Source of the DNA: Opitutia bacterium UBA7876
GTDB taxonomy: Bacteria; Verrucomicrobiota; Verrucomicrobiia; Opitutales; Seribacteraceae
Length of the DNA stretch: 50,814 nucleotides
Direction: 5' to 3'
Assembly: GCA_002500665.1 (NCBI GenBank)
Contig: DLRY01000027.1
Location: 19,598 to 70,411, forward strand
The notes below the pieces were generated by a model. The model searched no databases. It saw nothing but the letters and a program-made list of their open reading frames with translations, and had not been told where the DNA came from. This document shows positions 16,618 to 24,788 of this stretch, one piece after another. A program made the position numbers and the translations under genes. Positions within the stretch are counted from its first letter, which is position 1. Every line of letters begins with the position of its first letter.

Positions 16618-17040
16618 ATGAACGATTTAGAAAACAAAGCTCATGCTTCGGTTGCGGGAACTTCAACCAAGGGTTTCACCTTAGTCGAGGTTCTCATCGT
16701 TTTGGCCTTGATCGGCGTCGTAGCCGGTTTGGCCATGTCCAACCTAGGGGAATTGTTCGGGGGTGGACAGGAGCAAGCGGCCAAAACATGGGTTAACAGT
16801 ACAGGCGAAGCCTACGTGACGAGTTATTTCGCCAGGGTCGGGAGTTACCCGAAGACCCTTGGCGACCTCAAGAATCCCCCCAACGGCATCGCTCCCTTCG
16901 TCAAGCGGGAATCAGACCTGCATGATCCCTGGGGGAACGAATACGTTTACAAGTATCCCGGGGTCAACAACCCCCGCAGTTTCGATCTCTCGACCACTAC
17001 CCCCGACGGGAAGGTGCTCGGGAATTGGGACGGCAATTGA
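16618..17040 (+). CDS. gspG: Type II secretion major pseudopilin GspG
   Basis: The protein has 140 residues. A prepilin leader ends at KG, followed by FTLVEVLIVLALIGVVAGLAM (Glu at +5), the class III signal cut and N-methylated by the prepilin peptidase. The C-terminal half carries the GspG pattern: SYPKTLGDLKNPP, DPWGNEYVYKYPG and a calcium-loop-like segment DLSTTTPDGKV. GspG assembles the periplasmic pseudopilus that pushes substrates through the secretin. A promoter lies just upstream at 16582. No Shine-Dalgarno is seen. It is the first gene of an eleven-gene secretion cluster. Confidence 0.93.
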   Translation: MNDLENKAHASVAGTSTKGFTLVEVLIVLALIGVVAGLAMSNLGELFGGGQEQAAKTWVNSTGEAYVTSYFARVGSYPKTLGDLKNPPNGIAPFVKRESDLHDPWGNEYVYKYPGVNNPRSFDLSTTTPDGKVLGNWDGN

Positions 17041-17041
17041 T

Positions 17042-17599
17042 TTGACTTTCCCCGCAAACGATCCCGCAAAGCGAGCCTTTACGCTGGTTGAGATCCTTCT
17101 CGTGATCGCCTTGGTGGGCGTGATGGTGGCTTTGGTGGCGGGTAATGCGGGAGCCTTCATAGAGGGAAGCAAGCAGATGCCGCCTGGGCGTGTACTGAAG
17201 TTGGCGGTGGTGGACGCCCTTTACCTGGCCGGCGAGCGTAAGCGGGTGACCTTCCTTGGATACCTTGAGGAGGATGCCGCCTTCGTGGTGACGGACGCCA
17301 GTGGGGGCGTCTTGTCCAAGCATCCCATTTTCGAAACGAGAAAAGAGGAGGAGAACGAGGTCGATGAGGATGAAAGTCCTCAGGTGACCTTCTGGGCGAA
17401 GGGCCCGTTGGCGGGGGCTGGGGGAGGTAGTTCGATCCACGACGACGACGTCCTGGTCGTGGATAGAGTGCCCTTTCATTTCGGTTCCAGCGCTCCCTTC
17501 AGGGTGGAGATCGAGACCGAGGACATGAGCGATCCGGAGTCCTATGAATTCGACCCTTTTTCCGGCTATCACTTGGAGAAACTGGGCCAAGAGGAATGA
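17042..17599 (+). CDS. gspH: Minor pseudopilin, GspH-like
   Basis: The protein has 185 residues from a TTG at 17042, two bases past the gspG stop; an ATT overlapping that stop is the only other nearby option. The class III signal reads KRAFTLVEILLVIALVGVMVALVAG, with Glu at +5 but Ala rather than Gly at -1 of the expected cleavage site. The C-terminal part is beta-rich with an acidic insertion (about 100-115). The H assignment comes from gene order (G-H-I-J-K) and length. It is translated directly behind gspG. Confidence 0.8.
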   Translation: MTFPANDPAKRAFTLVEILLVIALVGVMVALVAGNAGAFIEGSKQMPPGRVLKLAVVDALYLAGERKRVTFLGYLEEDAAFVVTDASGGVLSKHPIFETRKEEENEVDEDESPQVTFWAKGPLAGAGGGSSIHDDDVLVVDRVPFHFGSSAPFRVEIETEDMSDPESYEFDPFSGYHLEKLGQEE

Positions 17600-18114
17600 A
17601 TAGGGAGCTATATGCGGATCCAGACTCGAACTCCCTCCAAGGGAGCTCCGGTTTCATGTTGCTCGAGGTCTTGATCGCCTTGGCTCTTTTCGCCCTTTCC
17701 GCGGTCTTTTTGGTCGATGGGGTAGGTACCATTTCGAGGGCCATCAGGGAAATGAAGAATACACGGGAACTGGAGCAGGACCTCATTTGGGTCAGGGACC
17801 AAATCTTCCAGGAATCCGATTACGAGAAGATTGAGGAGGGTGGAGACATCACCGCCCCGACCATGGGCGAGATCCGCTGGGAAACGGAGGTGGAAATGTC
17901 GACCGAGGTGCTGGACGTGTTCAAGGTTACGCTCATGCTGGAATACGAGGGTAATTCCGATTTCAACGTGGAGGCCGGCGAGCGGACCTCCGTGATGTAT
18001 CTTTTCCGCCCAACATGGTCGCAGAATTCCGACTTCTCAAGAGAGCGCAACGACGTGCTGGAGGAAAAAAGGGACAAAATCAGGGAACTCCAGGATGAAA
18101 GGAGAAGGCTGTGA
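17596..18114 (+). CDS. gspI: Minor pseudopilin, GspI-like
   Basis: The protein has 172 residues. The ATG overlaps the gspH stop (ATGA). A prepilin signal GFMLLEVLIALALFALSAVFL starts at about residue 19, with Glu at +5. The C-terminal region is acidic, predicted beta then a highly charged helix (RERNDVLEEKRDKIRELQDERRR). GspI nucleates the pseudopilus tip together with J and K. The assignment to I rests on position between H and J and on the MLLEVLIAL signature common in GspI. Confidence 0.82.
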   Translation: MNRELYADPDSNSLQGSSGFMLLEVLIALALFALSAVFLVDGVGTISRAIREMKNTRELEQDLIWVRDQIFQESDYEKIEEGGDITAPTMGEIRWETEVEMSTEVLDVFKVTLMLEYEGNSDFNVEAGERTSVMYLFRPTWSQNSDFSRERNDVLEEKRDKIRELQDERRRL

Positions 18115-18824
18115 GCAGGCGCGGGTTCTCCATGGTCGAGGTTCTGCTCGCCCTCGCCATAGGGGGACTGGTACTTGTCTCCGCGACCAACCTGCTTGTC
18201 CTCATTTCCAAGGAATGGGCCGACCGACCTGCCGCCAGGGATGCCTTCGACGCACACGTCAACGGAGTGGCCCGGTTCCTTACCGCCGTTATGGAGGAGG
18301 CCACGGTACCGGTGCTCAATTCATCTGGAAATGATCCCATCGACCTCCAAAGACCGGTTGGGTTCTCCGATTCCGAGGACCCCTTGATTCACTTTTACCT
18401 GCGGGAGGCTCCCCCCTTGTTCGTTTGGCCACAAGGTACTGCCAGCCGGGTTCACGCCTACCTTTTCTTCGAGGAAGGTGAAGGATTAAACCTATTGTGG
18501 TTCAGTGAGTTGCAGGAGCTTGAGAAGAACGATGAGGGAATGATGGAGCCGGAGGGCGAGGACGAGTTGTTCATGACTTTGGTTAGTCCTTTCTGCGAGG
18601 AGGTGTACTACTGCTACTATGGCGAGGAGGACGATGGCCCCGACGATATCAAGGAATGGGATATGGCCACAGAGCTGAGGGAAAAGGAAGACCAGGACGG
18701 CAAGTTCCAGCTGCCCGCCTTTCTCAAGCTGGTCTTCAGGGGGGAGGGCGACGACCTGGACAGGACCATTACCATACCGGTCGAGCGGCTTTCTCCAAGC
18801 GGACTAAGGGAGGATTCGAGATGA
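18111..18824 (+). CDS. gspJ: Minor pseudopilin, GspJ-like
   Basis: The protein has 237 residues from a GTG at 18111 that overlaps the gspI stop (GTGA). AAGGAG a few bases upstream is one of the few good Shine-Dalgarno sites in the operon. The signal GFSMVEVLLALAIGGLVLVSAT has Glu at +5. The body is large and acidic, as expected for the J tip subunit, with Cys-Tyr residues around EEVYYCYYGEE. Overlaps gspK by four bases. Confidence 0.82.
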   Translation: MSRRGFSMVEVLLALAIGGLVLVSATNLLVLISKEWADRPAARDAFDAHVNGVARFLTAVMEEATVPVLNSSGNDPIDLQRPVGFSDSEDPLIHFYLREAPPLFVWPQGTASRVHAYLFFEEGEGLNLLWFSELQELEKNDEGMMEPEGEDELFMTLVSPFCEEVYYCYYGEEDDGPDDIKEWDMATELREKEDQDGKFQLPAFLKLVFRGEGDDLDRTITIPVERLSPSGLREDSR

Positions 18825-19897
18825 GCCGGACCAAGAACCGCAGGCGGGGTTCGATTCTGGTCTTTATACTTGTTGTGATCGTCGTGATATCGGTGCTTAG
18901 CCTAAGGCTGATCGAGGAGGGGATCCGCGAAATCAACCACTTGAGCCAGTTTCACAGGCGCGACGACCTCCGCATGCACGCCTACTCTGCAATGGACGTG
19001 GCGGTTGGAGTCCTGAATGAGTTCAAGCTGATCGAGGGAAAATTGTATTCCCCGGCTCAAGGCTGGGGGGATCCCATGTCTTATGCCGGCGTTGCCCCGC
19101 TCGACGAATCCGTTACCTGGTCGGTCCGCCTGATCGACGAGTCGGCCAAGGTCCCCATATACAAAGTTAACGAAAAGGACATGACCGCCTTGTTCGCCCT
19201 CATGATGGCCGAGGAGGAGTCCCTCGTCGACGAGGACGACGGGGAACCTTTCTTCGACAGCATGATGGACTGGGTGGACGGGGACGACGAGGAAAGGGAC
19301 GAGGGAGCCGAGGACGACTATTACGAAAGTCTCGAGAGCCCTTACTTTACGCCCGACAAGAAGATCAATAATTTCGAGGAGTTCAGGCTGATAAAGGGCT
19401 TCCCGCATGACCCGGAGGATCCGGACGACTCGGGCATCTTCTTCGATGAACTTGGGAACGAGACGGTCAATATGAAGCACTTCCGGGATTCCTTTTCCTT
19501 CTTCAACGACGGCCCGGTCAACATCAATAACGCCAGTCCCTTTCTCAAGAAATTTCTCTGCGGGGACGACGAGCGTCTCTACGAGGACTTGATGGAAGGC
19601 CCCGTGGCGGGAGGGGAGCCCTACTACGTCAACCCGAACAGCCGGAACATCATGGCTATGCGCGGGAAGCGCAACGTCAGCATCGGGACTTCGGCTACCG
19701 TGTTCAGGGTGGAGGTTACGGTCACGAGGGGAAAGGCTAATTTTCAGCTTCACGCCATCCTTTCCTCGGGAACCAGCATGGCCCCCAGGCCACCCGGACC
19801 GGGAGGAAGAGGGAAGATCGGGGCCTCTTCTTCCCAGAAGCTGAAATATCCATTCCGAGTTCTCTCCATCCGGGAAAACGAAAATTTGGTCGACTGA
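18821..19897 (+). CDS. gspK: Type II secretion tip protein GspK
   Basis: The protein has 358 residues from the ATG at 18821 (ATGA overlap with gspJ). The signal is short: RRRGSILVFILVVIVVISVLSL, without the +5 glutamate, which is the known GspK exception. The globular part has family features: VTWSVRLIDESAKVPIYKVNEK near residue 100, a very acidic segment (about 150-180), and GPVNINNAS resembling the helix-hairpin-helix-like region. GspK caps the pseudopilus together with I and J. Confidence 0.9.
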   Translation: MSRTKNRRRGSILVFILVVIVVISVLSLRLIEEGIREINHLSQFHRRDDLRMHAYSAMDVAVGVLNEFKLIEGKLYSPAQGWGDPMSYAGVAPLDESVTWSVRLIDESAKVPIYKVNEKDMTALFALMMAEEESLVDEDDGEPFFDSMMDWVDGDDEERDEGAEDDYYESLESPYFTPDKKINNFEEFRLIKGFPHDPEDPDDSGIFFDELGNETVNMKHFRDSFSFFNDGPVNINNASPFLKKFLCGDDERLYEDLMEGPVAGGEPYYVNPNSRNIMAMRGKRNVSIGTSATVFRVEVTVTRGKANFQLHAILSSGTSMAPRPPGPGGRGKIGASSSQKLKYPFRVLSIRENENLVD

Positions 19898-19934
19898 CCC
19901 CCTTTCATGGCGCTAGTTTCCATAATTGAACCCC

Positions 19935-21182
19935 ATGGCGGAAGATCCTGAAAAAGCCTCCGATTTCCCGGTCGGAGAATTGCGAGAAATTACTCTGCTT
20001 ATCCCCGGCGAGCATTTCTTCTGCGAGACCCTATCCGTACCTCCCGAGCTGAACGTCGAGGATTTTCAGGAATTCGCCCGGCAGGCCCTGGATCTGGATT
20101 CCTTTTCCCCTTATCCTGCCGAGCAGCTTGCTTGGGGATTCCACGGTTGCGAGGTTGCCAGAAAAATTATTGTTTTCGCCACTCCCTTCATCAAGTTGCG
20201 CCAGCTGGGTTGGCAGAACCTGGAATTCTTCCGCCGGGTAGTCCCTTCCTTCGTTTCCCTCATGGCACGGGAATACCAGAGAGCCACGATTGCCTTCCTT
20301 CTCCACGACGAAACCCTCACGGCTGCGGCTTTCGATAGGGAGTCCACTGTGCCGGAGGCTCTTTATTCCCTGCCGGTGGATCCTGCGGACCAAGACGATC
20401 TCGAGTCGGTTAGAGGGAAATTGCTGGCTATGTTCGACTTGTCCCGCTTCGGCCAAATTGACGAAATTCTCGTTGCGGGCGACGTAACCCGGTCGGGCGA
20501 TGGGGTCTTTGCCTTTGAGACCGAGTGGCTGGATTCCGATCATGCCGAGCTTGATCAGGCGGTTTCCATTCCGGGCGAGGAACTCTGGAGTTTCGACGTG
20601 CGCCCTCTGGACTTCAAGCTTCAGGAACGAAAAAGAAGGAAACAGGCGGGCCTGCGTTGGAACGGGGTTCTGGGCTCGGTGATTGGAATGGCCGCCTTGT
20701 TCCTTGTTTTCATCGCGCTCAAGATAGTGGCCGTTAAATTGGAGGATCAAAAACTAATCGAGCAAGCCAAAAGCGAGAGGAAGCCGGAGGTCATGGCCTC
20801 CATGGAGCTCCTGCGCAAGCTGGAGGAAAACAAGATGGGAGGAATTGACCCCATAGATTCCATCCAGAGGATCATGGTCCACCGGGACTCAGACCAGAAG
20901 GGCGACCCGACCCTCTACCTGACCTCTGCCGAGTTCAAGAGCAGGTACGAACTTGAGCTCAAGGGCAAGGGGCGCACCGCTGCCTCAATCAACGACTTCT
21001 TCAAAAAGCTTGTGGAGAACGAGGTCTTGGAGACCCCCAAGAAGCGACCCGAGATGAAATCGCTTGCCGATGGATGGGTCTCCTTTGACGCGTCCATCCA
21101 GATGAAGGACAGGAAGCCCGAGGATTCGACGGCGATCGATCAGGCAACGGTGGGCGAGAAATCCGCTTCTGAAGAGGGATGA
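19935..21182 (+). CDS. gspL: Type II secretion inner-membrane protein, GspL-like
   Basis: The protein has 415 residues from the ATG at 19935; a TTG three codons upstream is possible. The cytoplasmic N-terminal region (about 1-230) resembles the degenerate actin-like fold of GspL/PilM (TLLIPGEHFFCETLSVP, AYPAEQ-like segment). One membrane helix (about 243-268) is followed by a periplasmic helix and a ferredoxin-like C-terminal region. GspL couples the ATPase GspE to GspM in the inner-membrane platform. The assignment uses topology and position before a GspM-like gene, since sequence is poorly conserved in this family. ATGA overlap with the next gene. Confidence 0.75.
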   Translation: MAEDPEKASDFPVGELREITLLIPGEHFFCETLSVPPELNVEDFQEFARQALDLDSFSPYPAEQLAWGFHGCEVARKIIVFATPFIKLRQLGWQNLEFFRRVVPSFVSLMAREYQRATIAFLLHDETLTAAAFDRESTVPEALYSLPVDPADQDDLESVRGKLLAMFDLSRFGQIDEILVAGDVTRSGDGVFAFETEWLDSDHAELDQAVSIPGEELWSFDVRPLDFKLQERKRRKQAGLRWNGVLGSVIGMAALFLVFIALKIVAVKLEDQKLIEQAKSERKPEVMASMELLRKLEENKMGGIDPIDSIQRIMVHRDSDQKGDPTLYLTSAEFKSRYELELKGKGRTAASINDFFKKLVENEVLETPKKRPEMKSLADGWVSFDASIQMKDRKPEDSTAIDQATVGEKSASEEG

Positions 21183-21721
21183 ACGCGCTTTCATCCATAT
21201 TCTTCAAGCTGAGCGGAAGGGAGCAGACCCTTCTCGTCTTTTCTCTTTGGACGATCTTTCTGGTTTGCCTGGTCAAGCTTTTCGGCTCGGGCCTGGATAC
21301 TTTCCGCGAGTGGCAGCTGGTCATCGGGAAGATCGACGCCCACGATACCATTCTCGACCAGGAGGCGGGCGTGAACCGCAAGCTGGAGAAGAAACGCGAG
21401 GAGCAAAAGGGCGTGAGCTACGATTTGACCCTTCTTCAAAACGAGGTGGACAAGATCATGAGAAAATTCTTCCAACCCCGGCAAGCCCGCCTTTTCTCGG
21501 AACCCACCAAGTCCTTCGAGAAGCATTCCCAGCACGACGTGCGCGTCAAGCTCACAGGTGTGAGCTGGCAGGATTTGAAGGATTTCATGAGGGAGTTTTT
21601 TCTCGACGATAGGCAACGCTACATTTTCTTTAGCGAGGTCGAGATTGATCCCGACTACAAGAGGAATCCTGAGGTTTATAACGCCACTTTCCACATCAGC
21701 TCGGTAGAATTCAGCAAATGA
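21179..21721 (+). CDS. gspM: Type II secretion inner-membrane protein, GspM-like
   Basis: The protein has 180 residues: a short cytoplasmic N-terminus (MNALSSIFFKLSGREQ), one membrane helix (about 17-37), a coiled coil (about 45-100), then a small alpha/beta periplasmic domain. The topology and the SxREQxLL motif ahead of the helix match GspM/PilO-like proteins, which pair with GspL. It overlaps gspL by four bases. Identity is inferred from topology and operon position. Confidence 0.75.
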   Translation: MNALSSIFFKLSGREQTLLVFSLWTIFLVCLVKLFGSGLDTFREWQLVIGKIDAHDTILDQEAGVNRKLEKKREEQKGVSYDLTLLQNEVDKIMRKFFQPRQARLFSEPTKSFEKHSQHDVRVKLTGVSWQDLKDFMREFFLDDRQRYIFFSEVEIDPDYKRNPEVYNATFHISSVEFSK

Positions 21722-21746
21722 CAACGTCTTCATCAGCCAAGCAAAC

Positions 21747-24218
21747 ATGAACCGTCTTTACATCTTTATCCCTCTCGCGTGGATTGCCGGACAGGCCTCC
21801 TCGCACCTTTCCGGGCAGCCCGTTCCTTCGCCTTCGGGTTTCCCGCCCGTGCCGGCTCCTCCAGCCTTTAGCCCGCCCCCCCTGCCTGCTCCCCCCGGTC
21901 CCGCGCCCTTTCAGGTTGCGCCCGCTCCCTCCGTCCCGGCCAATCCAGGGAATTTTGCCCCCGCTCCATCCGTCCCGGCAATTCCGGCCCAGCCAGGTCT
22001 CTTCCAGGCCGGGTCCCAGGAACCCCTTGAGCTCAGCGGGGTCGTGGGGCTTGAGGTCAAGGAGCTCCGTCCCTTCAGGCTGCGCAAGGCGGATGCCAAC
22101 ATGCTCCTGGACATGATCCAGCAGCATACCGGGTGGCATATCCTTAGGGTGAGTCGGGAACTGCCTGCGATGGAAATCAACTTCAATAGCGACGGGCCAC
22201 TTACGAGAGGGGAAACCATCCGTGTGGTAGAGAGTCTTCTGGCCATGCACGGCATAGGCATAAGCAAGATATCGGAAAAATTCTACAAGGCGGTCCGGGC
22301 CGAGAAAATCAACATGCACGTCCCCATCTGGCTGGAAGGGGAGGCTTCCGCCATCAAGCCGAGCCAGAAGATCTACATGAAGATGTTTCACCTCAAGTAT
22401 GCTCCCGTGGTCGAGGTGGTCAAGAACCTGACCCCTTTCAAGACGGAGGTCGGACAGATGGTGCCCCTGGAAAATTCCAACAGCATCCTGGTAACTGATG
22501 CTCTCCTCAATCTTCAGAGGATGGAAAAGCTTCTCGAAGCCCTCGACCGTCCCATCTCTACCGAGGAGCTCGGGACGAAGTTTCACGTCTGGACGACCAG
22601 GCACGCCGGAGCCCGAGAGCTTGAGAGCAAGCTCAAGGGCATGATCGACGGCAGCCTAAAGCCATTTCTGGGCGGGACTACTCAAGTCGACTCGGACGAG
22701 AGAACGGGCAAACTGATCATCGTTACCCGGGCGGAAAACCTGGAGACCATTGATTTTATTCTCGAGACCCTCGACGCTCCCGTGAAGATGAAGACCACCA
22801 GCAAGCTATTCAAGCTGCAGCATGCCGAGTCCAAGGACATCCAGGCCATCCTCGACGAAGTGATCAAGAATCAGCAGCGGATCAAGCAGCAGGTTCAAGG
22901 CAGAAACGCGGCCCGCCCAACTCCGCAGGCCGCGGCCGCGGGAGCCAAGCCGGCCGCGACGCCGGCACCTGCTGCTCAGCAGTCTAATGCCTCCACCTCT
23001 GAGGGGGGAGGGGAGGGTGCCCATGAATTCAGCGATTTCATCACCATTTCCTCCGACGAGAGAAGCAATGCAATCCTAGTCTACGGCACGAGAGAGGACA
23101 TCGAGGAGATCGGCCGCATGATCGTATCCCTCGACCAGCCCCTGCCGCTTGCCCGCATCGACACGATTTTCGTGATGGTCGACCTGACGGAACAAAACCA
23201 GAGGGGAATCGACGCCTTGTTCGGGAGCCTGGAATGGTCCAAGTTTGCCCGAGGGCCACGCAGTGAGAGCCTCTTTGGCGATCCAGTGACCGAAAATCAG
23301 CAGGTCACGACCGCCGGACCGGATGGGCTTCTGGGAACGGCCGACGACGTTTCTTCCACCGTGGTCTCCAACGTCTCGAGGAATACCATGCAGGGGGTGC
23401 TGGGCATCCCGGGCCTGAATACGACCGTCCCCTTCCAGTTGGAGGACTGGGAATTGACCGGCATTCGCTGGGATCAAATCTTCGCCCTTTCCTCGGAACG
23501 CAACGACGTGCGTATCTTTTCCACTCCATCGCTTATGGTTTCACACAATGCCGCCGAGGTACACATTCTGATCGAGGACGAGCGAAACATCGTAATTCCT
23601 ACCTTTTACGGGAATACCTCGACCGATGGCGGCACGAGCACCGGGCAACAGAGCAAGATTACCGCCAAGACTTCCCTTGAGATCAAGAAGCCCAAGATCG
23701 GCCTGCCCCTGATCGATGAGAACGGTACGGTTGTCTCGGAAGGCTCGATATTCATGGAGGTGGAAGTGAAGGCGGAAAAATTCGACGAAACCCAGAGCAA
23801 CACCTACCAGGGGCAATCCCTTCCGGCCAAAAAGATACGCGAGGCCAAGTCTCTCGTTACCATCAGGGATGGCGAGATCATAGTCCTTGGCGGACTGCAG
23901 GAGGTGCAGGTCGATTCCACCGAGGCCAAGTACAACCTGCTCAGCGATATCCCCTACTTCGGTAAGAAGTTCTTCCGTCCCAAGACGGTCAAGTATACCC
24001 CAACCGAGTTGCTCATCTTCCTCAAGCCCACAATCATGAAGTCGGGCACCAACAGGACCGACAAAAATATTAACGATATCGATGAGCGCATAGATGCTCA
24101 GTACAAGCCCAAGTTCGTTTCTCCTTCCGGCCGGATTCTCGGTATGCCCGACATCGATGGGAAAAATAAAAACAAGTCTTCTTCACAGGACCGCCCGTCA
24201 TCTCGTCCTCAATTGTGA
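21747..24218 (+). CDS. gspD: Type II secretion outer-membrane secretin GspD
   Basis: The protein has 823 residues with a signal peptide (MNRLYIFIPLAWIAGQASS). A Pro-rich segment (about 23-90) with repeated APAPSVPA precedes an N0-like domain (about 100-190). N1-N3 repeats follow; one is split by an Ala/Pro/Gly-rich insert (about 388-425). The C-terminal secretin core (about 560-775) contains the signature VTIRDGEIIVLGGLQE, then LLSDIPYFGKKFF and PTELLIFLKPTIM. It forms the multimeric outer-membrane channel. The Pro-rich N-terminus is unusual and could span peptidoglycan or bind a partner. Confidence 0.93.
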   Translation: MNRLYIFIPLAWIAGQASSHLSGQPVPSPSGFPPVPAPPAFSPPPLPAPPGPAPFQVAPAPSVPANPGNFAPAPSVPAIPAQPGLFQAGSQEPLELSGVVGLEVKELRPFRLRKADANMLLDMIQQHTGWHILRVSRELPAMEINFNSDGPLTRGETIRVVESLLAMHGIGISKISEKFYKAVRAEKINMHVPIWLEGEASAIKPSQKIYMKMFHLKYAPVVEVVKNLTPFKTEVGQMVPLENSNSILVTDALLNLQRMEKLLEALDRPISTEELGTKFHVWTTRHAGARELESKLKGMIDGSLKPFLGGTTQVDSDERTGKLIIVTRAENLETIDFILETLDAPVKMKTTSKLFKLQHAESKDIQAILDEVIKNQQRIKQQVQGRNAARPTPQAAAAGAKPAATPAPAAQQSNASTSEGGGEGAHEFSDFITISSDERSNAILVYGTREDIEEIGRMIVSLDQPLPLARIDTIFVMVDLTEQNQRGIDALFGSLEWSKFARGPRSESLFGDPVTENQQVTTAGPDGLLGTADDVSSTVVSNVSRNTMQGVLGIPGLNTTVPFQLEDWELTGIRWDQIFALSSERNDVRIFSTPSLMVSHNAAEVHILIEDERNIVIPTFYGNTSTDGGTSTGQQSKITAKTSLEIKKPKIGLPLIDENGTVVSEGSIFMEVEVKAEKFDETQSNTYQGQSLPAKKIREAKSLVTIRDGEIIVLGGLQEVQVDSTEAKYNLLSDIPYFGKKFFRPKTVKYTPTELLIFLKPTIMKSGTNRTDKNINDIDERIDAQYKPKFVSPSGRILGMPDIDGKNKNKSSSQDRPSSRPQL

Positions 24219-24239
24219 TCCACGCGCCTATCCAGTTCA

Positions 24240-24785
24240 ATGTCCTCGCTCCCTAAAGCCTTCCTTTGTTTTCTTTCGACCGTAATCGCTTCCTTCTGCG
24301 TGATGGCCCAGGACAGCCCCTTTGCCCAACCGGGGCGCCCGCCGCCGCCATCAAAAGCCTCTCCCAAGCAACTCCCGCCCCCTAAGATCGCTCCCCCCGT
24401 GGTGCAGAAGCCTTCCCCCTATGAGTTGCGGGGCTATTATCATTTCGAGGGCAAATGGCACTTCGCCCTTTATCACCTTAACGACAAGCAGAGCGCATGG
24501 CTTACCTGGGAGCATAACTCGACCTCGGTCGAGTATGAAGGGGAAACCTTTGTCTTCGACCCGGAAAACCAAGAAGTCAGTCACGAGGGTTTCAAGTCCG
24601 TCCAGTTGGCTGATGAAACCAAACCCCAGGGAAAGCCCTTCGTCCCCACGTCGGCAAAACCAAACGCACCTGCCAAAAAGCCTCCCGCCGGGGCCAAGCC
24701 GGTCTTGCCCCCGAGACCAGGAGCTCCAAGGCCCGGAGCCCCCATTCCCAAGCCGGGCGCGCAGTTCAACAAGCCTAGGAGGTAA
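24240..24785 (+). CDS. Periplasmic GspC/PilP-like protein with Pro-rich flanks
   Basis: The protein has 181 residues with a signal peptide (about 1-23, ending VMAQ). A Pro-rich stretch leads into a compact beta region (about 60-115; YELRGYYHFEGKWHFALYH, YEGETFVFDPENQEV) that resembles the HR/PilP fold linking inner-membrane platform to secretin. The tail (about 125-181) is Pro/Ala/Lys-rich. It lies directly between gspD and gspE, where a GspC or PilP equivalent is otherwise missing. Similarity is weak, so the role is inferred from position and pattern. Confidence 0.6.
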   Translation: MSSLPKAFLCFLSTVIASFCVMAQDSPFAQPGRPPPPSKASPKQLPPPKIAPPVVQKPSPYELRGYYHFEGKWHFALYHLNDKQSAWLTWEHNSTSVEYEGETFVFDPENQEVSHEGFKSVQLADETKPQGKPFVPTSAKPNAPAKKPPAGAKPVLPPRPGAPRPGAPIPKPGAQFNKPRR

Positions 24786-24788
24786 AGC

